Source of the DNA: Candidatus Bathyarchaeota archaeon B26-1
Lineage (GTDB): Archaea; Thermoproteota; Bathyarchaeia; Bathyarchaeales; B26-1
Direction: 5' to 3'
DNA length: 19,576 nt
Assembly: GCA_001593925.1 (NCBI GenBank)
Contig: LUCD01000005.1
Location: forward strand, 1-19,576
Positions 14,776 through 19,576 of the stretch are shown here, piece after piece. Every line of letters begins with the position of its first letter. The first letter of the stretch is position 1. Both the position numbers and the translations under genes were made by a program. The notes under the pieces are model-generated. The model was not told where the DNA came from and made no database searches. It saw only the letters and a program-made list of their open reading frames with translations.

Positions 14776-15906
14776 TCACTCCTCCTCCAGCAGGTACATG
14801 AGTTTCCTGCTGACTATCTCTTTCTGCCGTATGTATCCTAAAACTTTTCTTATTTGAGGGGTCTTCATCCCTTTTATCAGGTTTATCTCCTCGCTTGTAT
14901 AGTTTACCATGCCCCTTCCGAACTCTCTACCCGACTCGTCCATTAGGCTTACGATGTCTCCAACCCTGAACTCGCCTTCAACCTTGATTACGCCTACTGC
15001 CAGGAGGCTCGCACCCTTCATGATCGCCCTCTTAGCGCCTTCGTTTATGGTTATCCTACCCTTTATCGAGGCTCCGTAAGCTATCCACCTCTTTATGGCC
15101 GGCATAACCTTCTCGGCCGGTTTGAAGTATGTTCCCACCATTTTCCCGGCAAGTATATCCGATACGACGTTCCTTCTACGGCTGTTCGCGATCACCAAGG
15201 GTATTCCGCTCCGGGTGGCGATCTCAGCGGCCTCGAGCTTCGTCTTGATCCCACCCCTGCCCAGCCGGCTCTTCCCCTCCACCATACTCTTCAGCTCCTC
15301 TGTGACCTTTTCCACGACGGGGATGAGCCTGGCCTCGGGGTTCTCGGGGTTCGTTGTGTAAAGTCCGTCGATGTTGGAGAGGATGATGACCATGTCGGCC
15401 TGCATAGCGTTCGCTATCAAGGCGGATAGGATGTCGTTGTCGCTGAAGTTAACCCTGTAGCCCTTGGTGACGGGGATCAGCTCATCAATAGCCGTTACAT
15501 CGTTCTCGTTGACTATCGGGACAACCCCAAGCTGCAACAACCTCTCTAGAACGTTGCATGTGTGGAGGTAAGATGTTCTATTGGACAGGTCCTCCTTGGT
15601 TAAGAGGACCTGAGCCACTTTCAGGTTGTGATACTTGAAGAACTCTCTATAATATGCCATAAGGATGCTCTGGCCCGTGGCGGCGCAGACCTGTTTGAAG
15701 ACTATGTCATTGGGGTTAGGCTTGACGCCGAGCTCAGCCATCCCTGAAGCCACGGCTCCAGAGGTCACGAGAATAACCTTATAACCCTGCTTTACGACTT
15801 TGGCTATCTCGTCAACGAGCCTTCTCATCTCTGTCAAGTCAAGCCTGCCATCCGACTTCGTCAAGCAGACCGTTCCAACCTTGACCACTACGAGCTTATC
15901 CTTCAT
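14776..15906 (-). CDS. proB: Glutamate 5-kinase with C-terminal PUA domain
   Basis: ProB phosphorylates glutamate to gamma-glutamyl phosphate, the first and usually feedback-controlled step of proline synthesis. The 376 residues comprise an amino-acid kinase domain (about 1-265) and a PUA domain (about 280-360), as in the full-length bacterial enzyme. Visible motifs are VKVGT (8-12), TSGAVASG (48-55), NEND (133-136), FSDND (154-158) and GRGGIKTK (216-223). The ATG at 15906 has GGGGAT ahead of it. A/T-rich elements at about 15933-15940 and 15960-15970 could be its promoter. It forms a two-gene unit with proA. The proBA route is patchy in archaea, so horizontal origin is possible but not shown here. 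Confidence 0.96.
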   Translation of the reverse strand: MKDKLVVVKVGTVCLTKSDGRLDLTEMRRLVDEIAKVVKQGYKVILVTSGAVASGMAELGVKPNPNDIVFKQVCAATGQSILMAYYREFFKYHNLKVAQVLLTKEDLSNRTSYLHTCNVLERLLQLGVVPIVNENDVTAIDELIPVTKGYRVNFSDNDILSALIANAMQADMVIILSNIDGLYTTNPENPEARLIPVVEKVTEELKSMVEGKSRLGRGGIKTKLEAAEIATRSGIPLVIANSRRRNVVSDILAGKMVGTYFKPAEKVMPAIKRWIAYGASIKGRITINEGAKRAIMKGASLLAVGVIKVEGEFRVGDIVSLMDESGREFGRGMVNYTSEEINLIKGMKTPQIRKVLGYIRQKEIVSRKLMYLLEEE

Positions 15907-16068
15907 GCATCCCCATCCTTAGCTGGAGGAAACTAAATTTTTCAATAAATGTTCTGCCTTAAATAAGTATTAGCTCCTCTCTTTTCGTTGTCAGATTCTC
16001 TAGGGTTTAAATAGTTGTATGTCCTCTAAGATTGTGGGGGATGAAGTGGCCGTCCCAGACCGACCTTA

Positions 16069-16101
16069 AGGGGATGAAGAGCTCATGACGAGCAGACCCC
16101 T
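16069..16101. other. Hairpin with internal loop
   Basis: AGGGG (16069-16073) pairs with CCCCT (16097-16101), and inside it GCTC (16081-16084) pairs with GAGC (16090-16093) around a 5-nt loop. On the plus strand it lies about 60 nt after a TATA-like TTTAAATA and is followed within 20 nt by T5. That is compatible with a small transcript but not proof of one. Confidence 0.3.
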
Positions 16102-16233
16102 CTAGACCTTGGAACCTTTTTGCGGGGGAGGCGGATACAGAAGCATATACGGGTCGTGGTGAACAGTCCTCTAACGTCGTTCAGAATGGACAATTTTGTT
16201 GGCTAAGCTCCGACTCCCCTAAGGGTTGGTAAT

Positions 16234-16320
16234 ACTCTCAACAGATTCCTTCTAGGTTCCCCATCATTTTATGGTTACAAAATATGTCCGTCAAGGGATG
16301 AAAACCTGAATGTTGAGAGT
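16234..16320. other. Nested inverted repeats, candidate structured RNA
   Basis: A perfect 10-bp outer stem joins ACTCTCAACA (16234-16243) and TGTTGAGAGT (16311-16320). Nested inside are AGGTT/AACCT (16254-16258 with 16303-16307), CATC/GATG (16262-16265 with 16297-16300) and ATTTT/AAAAT (16266-16270 with 16279-16283, 8-nt loop). All four are compatible with one fold. The strand is not determined, and no known RNA family was recognised. Confidence 0.4.
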
Positions 16321-16426
16321 TTAACGTGGTGTCAAGAGCATGATCGGGATGAAAGACCTATAACCCTCAAGACGAATTTCAGAGAGCCTTCATAAATATG
16401 GACTTTTCAGAACTTGGACAGGTTTT

Positions 16427-18367
16427 TCAGCTATAACCCTCTCCGCTAGGGAGTTCCAAATCGTTTATCTCGGAGAGGTCTGTGAGACTGTTCATCTTCA
16501 CCTTCCTCTCAGAGATCGTGTAGAGCACATTCCCTATATATAGGGCTCTTTTTATCAGGTATCCGGAGTTGAGGTCAAGCGGGACTGTTAGGTTCTCTAG
16601 GTGGGTTATTCTGCCCTTAACTGTAAGGTTGCTCTCTGAAATTTTGAGAACATAGACGCCCTGCCAGACGTATTCGCCGTAGACGTATGGTGGAACCTTC
16701 CCTGAAAACTTGTTTGGGTCTATCTCGGCGACCAAGACGGGTATAACTAGGAGGTTCTTACCCTTGTCAAAGAGGAGGGCCCTATGGTCCTTAAGGACGG
16801 GGGAATCGGTTCCTCTATGGCCTATCACGACCTTGCCGACCTCCTTTGGGTCGCTGACGTTGCTCACATCGAAGAGGGATATCTTCAACCCTTGGTGCCA
16901 TGCAAAGTCTCCTTCCTCCGCCGCAACTGTCTCCTTACCTATTCCAATTATGTAGTTCTCACCATATGGGTGTAAATAGTTGGAGTAGCCCGTTATCTTC
17001 AGGTATCCTAGGACCTTTGGTCTTTCAGGGTCTTTTAGGTCTATGACGAAGAAGGGGTCTACTTTCCTGAATGTGACGAGGTAGCATCGGTCACTCATGA
17101 ACCTTGCCGAGTATATGGTCTCACCTGGAGCGAGACCTTCAAGTCTCCCAACAATCTCAAGGTCCATGTCGAGGATGTAGAGGTTATTCATTGGGGTTGA
17201 CCCTTCCGCGCGTGTGACAGCAGGGATCGTGGTTGCTATCCTGAAGTAGCCTTCATACTCGTCCATCGAGAACTGGTTGAGGACTATTCCCGGAACCTCC
17301 CCGCTCGCCTCGTACCTTATCTTTCCTCCCTCTATGCGGACTCGATGAACCTCACTCTTCCAGAGCAGAAAACCATTTCTCTCGAGCCTCACGTATCTTG
17401 GAACGACGAAGTATAGGTTTCTATGAGATACGTAGATTGTTCTTGCGGCTCCGAACAGGAAGGCCTTGTAAACAGGTTCAGCTCCATCATCCTTGAGGTT
17501 TAGGGCGATTATGATTGTGAAGATGGGGCAGTAACCTGAGGTGTTCGAATAGTAGACATTTGCGGCGTCTAGCTCTTCAATTCTTCCGTCGACCGATATC
17601 GTTGGGAGGGGAATCTCCCCTTCACGGTGGGAGAGAGGCCAGTAAACTGGACAATTCACTATTAGATAGACGTGTTCACCAATCATCCTTGAGTTGAAGT
17701 AGCTCCCATTAACCGAGACTGTTCTCGTAAGGCTGGGGGAAGACCTCTCTGAAACGTCGTAGACCCTCATAACGGTCTCGGTAATCCCATAATAACCATA
17801 AGGGAAAGGATAGTATCTCGTCGGAGGCTTAACTGGAATGTAACGTGTGTACGTTGCCTCGAATAGGACGAGTCTATCACCGTTTATGAATACTCCTAGG
17901 ACTGTTCCATTCAGCACGATCTCACCCACAACTCTAGCGTTCTCTGGAGGATAAGCCTCAACGATGATTACGGACCTGCCGGAGACCACATATATGTACT
18001 TTCCGTCGCACTTCACGATGTCGGCCTCGTCAACCCCCTCAACTTGAACGTTTGTCCTCGAATACTCTGGGGTCTGCTGTGAACCGTACCGGCCGGCCTC
18101 AGCCCACGCCCCATAAGTCTGCCAGCCCCCGCCGTATCTTCCTCTCTGATACTCTAAGACGCTCCTGTTGAGGAAAGTCTTCAATTCCTCATTGGATGAG
18201 AACTTTGACAAGGCCGGGCGGCTGGGGGGAATGGTTTGGGGGCCTAAACTCGGAGGCTCGGTGAGGTTAAGCAGGAGGACTCCAGAGATCACTCCTAAGA
18301 GGAGCGCGGCCGAGAACTGGACGAGGAGTCTACTCCAACTTATCGAAAACCTGAATCCGCTTGACAT
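16427..18367 (-). CDS. Secreted or membrane-anchored beta-propeller protein (COG4880-like)
   Basis: The 646-residue protein begins with a basic stretch and a hydrophobic segment (about 14-34), a signal anchor or signal peptide, then a Pro/Ser-rich linker. The block TNVQVEGVDEADIVKCDG (105-122), followed by KYIYVVSG, is the signature of the family described as secreted proteins with a C-terminal beta-propeller distantly related to WD-40 repeats. Repeated strand-turn units continue to the end. Many N-x-S/T sites suggest glycosylation outside the cell. No catalytic motif is visible. The role of the family is not known; a surface-binding or sensing role is inferred. It lies 62 nt after a membrane winged-helix gene on the same strand. 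Confidence 0.9.
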   Translation of the reverse strand: MSSGFRFSISWSRLLVQFSAALLLGVISGVLLLNLTEPPSLGPQTIPPSRPALSKFSSNEELKTFLNRSVLEYQRGRYGGGWQTYGAWAEAGRYGSQQTPEYSRTNVQVEGVDEADIVKCDGKYIYVVSGRSVIIVEAYPPENARVVGEIVLNGTVLGVFINGDRLVLFEATYTRYIPVKPPTRYYPFPYGYYGITETVMRVYDVSERSSPSLTRTVSVNGSYFNSRMIGEHVYLIVNCPVYWPLSHREGEIPLPTISVDGRIEELDAANVYYSNTSGYCPIFTIIIALNLKDDGAEPVYKAFLFGAARTIYVSHRNLYFVVPRYVRLERNGFLLWKSEVHRVRIEGGKIRYEASGEVPGIVLNQFSMDEYEGYFRIATTIPAVTRAEGSTPMNNLYILDMDLEIVGRLEGLAPGETIYSARFMSDRCYLVTFRKVDPFFVIDLKDPERPKVLGYLKITGYSNYLHPYGENYIIGIGKETVAAEEGDFAWHQGLKISLFDVSNVSDPKEVGKVVIGHRGTDSPVLKDHRALLFDKGKNLLVIPVLVAEIDPNKFSGKVPPYVYGEYVWQGVYVLKISESNLTVKGRITHLENLTVPLDLNSGYLIKRALYIGNVLYTISERKVKMNSLTDLSEINDLELPSGEGYS

Positions 18368-18429
18368 TTTCTGATCCAGCTAGAATGTTGAAGGAGCCTC
18401 TTCTTAATACTAAGCGTTAGAACGCTCGT

Positions 18430-18888
18430 TCAAACCTTTTGAACACCCCTCCTGAGGCTACTGTGCTGGAGATAAGCCTCAAAGAAGAAGACCGAGGAGC
18501 TAAAGAGACAGATGACCAAGACAAGCACGTCCCTAAAGTTCCATTCAAAGGGCCAGAGGACCAAGTAGACGAGGAGAAAACCTAGGATGAAGGCTCCATA
18601 GACGGTCATTCTTGATATGAGGCGTCCCCTTAACATGAGGAAGCTTCTCAAGATGTCTATGTGGGCCTTCTCCTCTGCAACGTACCGCCCATCCTCTGTC
18701 TGGGATATAAGTCCCATCTCTAACAGGTTTTTTATATGGTACTGGGCAAGGCTGGGGCTTGAGAGTTTAACTCCTCTCCACACGTCTCTAACCCCGACAG
18801 GCTCCCTAGAGGTTAAGATGTACAAGTAGACCTCCCACACTAGTCCAGAAAGGTACCTTTTGGTAGATTTCCTCCTTATAGAGACCAC
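18430..18888 (-). CDS. Membrane-anchored winged-helix protein
   Basis: The 152-residue protein has an N-terminal winged-helix domain (about 15-72): VWEVYLYILTSREPVGVRDV, then LSSPSLAQYHIKNLLEMGLI as the recognition helix, and a short wing TEDGRYV. A charged helix follows, then two membrane segments (about 94-113 and 120-139) and a short basic tail. This suggests a DNA-binding domain tethered to the membrane on the cytoplasmic side. The start is GTG at 18888 with GAAAGG just upstream, seven bases after the preceding stop. It is placed directly before the beta-propeller gene, so a regulatory or sensing link is plausible but unproven. Confidence 0.82.
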   Translation of the reverse strand: MVSIRRKSTKRYLSGLVWEVYLYILTSREPVGVRDVWRGVKLSSPSLAQYHIKNLLEMGLISQTEDGRYVAEEKAHIDILRSFLMLRGRLISRMTVYGAFILGFLLVYLVLWPFEWNFRDVLVLVICLFSSSVFFFEAYLQHSSLRRGVQKV

Positions 18889-18895
18889 CAGCCTT

Positions 18896-19576
18896 TCATA
18901 GGTTCATCAACAACGTGGATGTCCAAGCCTTCGAAAGCCGGCTTAACCTCCTAGCTACCAAGCCTATGAGGGTGCAGAGAAGTCTTTTGAGGCCTTTTTC
19001 TCGTAACTGTTCACCTTTCTCTCCTTCATGAATTCCTCCTTGATGCTCAGTCTTCAGCTTCTCTAAGGTCTTATCTGGATCATATATCGGTAAGGCGCTC
19101 CTGAGAGCCTTTAGGAGCTCCGTGTTAGAGGCCAAGGCTCTCTTGAACTCTTTGAGGGTGAAGATTTGTGCGATTATCCTTTTTGAGTCGCCGTTAAGCC
19201 TCTTGACCGTGACGGCCCTAAATCTTTTTCTCAAATCGGCAGTATCGTCTCTAGTCAAGATGAGCATCTTAACATCGGAATTGGAGGGAGCGTTACCCTC
19301 AGCAACAGGTCCGTAGACAGCTATGGCGGCTATGCTGGAGATGAAATCTTGAATCCTCCACAGGAAACCCTCAATATAATAATGGAACACTGGCTGGGGG
19401 ATGCTCCACACTCTCAGCCGCATCCTCAATTCTTCACTTAAGGGAAGCCTTAAGGCTCCGATATCGTCCTTCATTATCTTGATCAAGATCACAGTCTCTT
19501 CAAGTGCGTATTTAACGTAAGGCCTCGTTCGACCCTTCTCCTCACCGACCCTCCTAACAAAACCAGAACCCTCAAG
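18896..19576 (-). CDS. Winged-helix/nucleotidyltransferase-like fusion, 5' end beyond window
   Basis: The frame is open to the right edge of the window, so the GTG at 19492 is probably not the start and 226 C-terminal residues are visible. The first visible residues, GFVRRVGEEKGRTRPYVKYAL, look like the last part of a winged-helix domain with its wing. After about 50 residues comes a nucleotidyltransferase-fold stretch: AIAVYGPVAEGNAP and SDVKMLIL. In active members the pattern is GS-x-A-x-G followed by S-D-x-D; here GS is GP and the second Asp is Lys (K103 of the visible part). Catalysis is therefore doubtful. The C-terminal part is helical and basic. It is followed seven bases later by the membrane winged-helix gene. 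Confidence 0.7.
   Translation of the reverse strand, partial: LEGSGFVRRVGEEKGRTRPYVKYALEETVILIKIMKDDIGALRLPLSEELRMRLRVWSIPQPVFHYYIEGFLWRIQDFISSIAAIAVYGPVAEGNAPSNSDVKMLILTRDDTADLRKRFRAVTVKRLNGDSKRIIAQIFTLKEFKRALASNTELLKALRSALPIYDPDKTLEKLKTEHQGGIHEGEKGEQLREKGLKRLLCTLIGLVARRLSRLSKAWTSTLLMNL

Larger units (their letters stand above)
15907..16426. other. 520-nt gap without a supported protein gene; contains inverted repeats
   Basis: No convincing open frame of useful length is present on either strand. The first 70 nt hold A/T-rich promoter-like elements for proB, and a TTTAAATA element at 16006-16013 can be read as a TATA box on either strand. Two structured stretches are visible: a hairpin at 16069-16101 and a nested set of stems at 16234-16320. 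The octamer GGGATGAA occurs four times on the plus strand. I could not match the region to SRP RNA, RNase P RNA or a tRNA. Confidence 0.6.

Noticed and set aside
16038..16353. GGGATGAA copies considered as a CRISPR array
   Set aside because: The repeat unit is only 8 nt and the intervals (33, 224 and 51 nt) are irregular, with no cas gene nearby.
15907..16426. Gap considered as SRP RNA, RNase P RNA or a box C/D guide RNA
   Set aside because: I could not find the conserved SRP or RNase P core sequences, nor a clean pair of C (RUGAUGA) and D (CUGA) boxes at guide spacing.

Overview
The window reads as a piece of an archaeal chromosome. Supporting signs are an HMf-type histone, the archaeal/eukaryal ribosomal protein S17e, TATA-box-like promoters about 25 nt ahead of likely transcript starts, GGTGA/GGAGG ribosome binding sites, and a soluble [NiFe]-hydrogenase/heterodisulfide reductase operon. 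The mix (histone, Hdr-Mvh genes, proBA, a COG4880-type beta-propeller protein, FUN14) would suit a Bathyarchaeia-like member of the TACK group or a related deep archaeal lineage. No single gene settles the phylum, so this placement is inference.

Left part (1-2372): the 3' end of a membrane protein gene, tRNA-Glu(CUC) on the minus strand, a histone gene on the minus strand, and a plus-strand run of S17e, a small all-helical protein and a MoaD/SAMP-like ubiquitin-fold protein ending in GG. Next (2389-5431, minus) is an apparent operon of Gfo/Idh/MocA oxidoreductase, sugar-phosphate isomerase/epimerase and an AmrS-like radical SAM enzyme with extra cysteines. Then (5734-7179, minus) come a FUN14 membrane protein, a small winged-helix regulator and a winged-helix/PD-(D/E)XK nuclease-like fusion.

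The centre (7243-13461, minus) is a five-gene operon in transcription order mvhG-mvhA-hdrA-hdrC-hdrB. The hdrA product carries MvhD fused at its C terminus, so the five proteins can form the complete electron-bifurcating hydrogenase-heterodisulfide reductase. This complex oxidises H2 and splits the electrons between ferredoxin and a disulfide. No methyl-CoM reductase gene is present here, so the physiological disulfide is unknown. Upstream on the same strand lies proB-proA (13530-15906), the first two steps of proline synthesis from glutamate.

The 520-nt gap 15907-16426 has no convincing protein gene but does contain a nested set of inverted repeats that could fold as a structured RNA. The right end (16427-19576, minus) holds an apparent three-gene unit: a winged-helix/degenerate nucleotidyltransferase fusion cut by the window edge, a membrane-anchored winged-helix protein, and a large secreted or membrane-anchored beta-propeller protein. 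This unit and the structured intergenic region are the best candidates for something little described.
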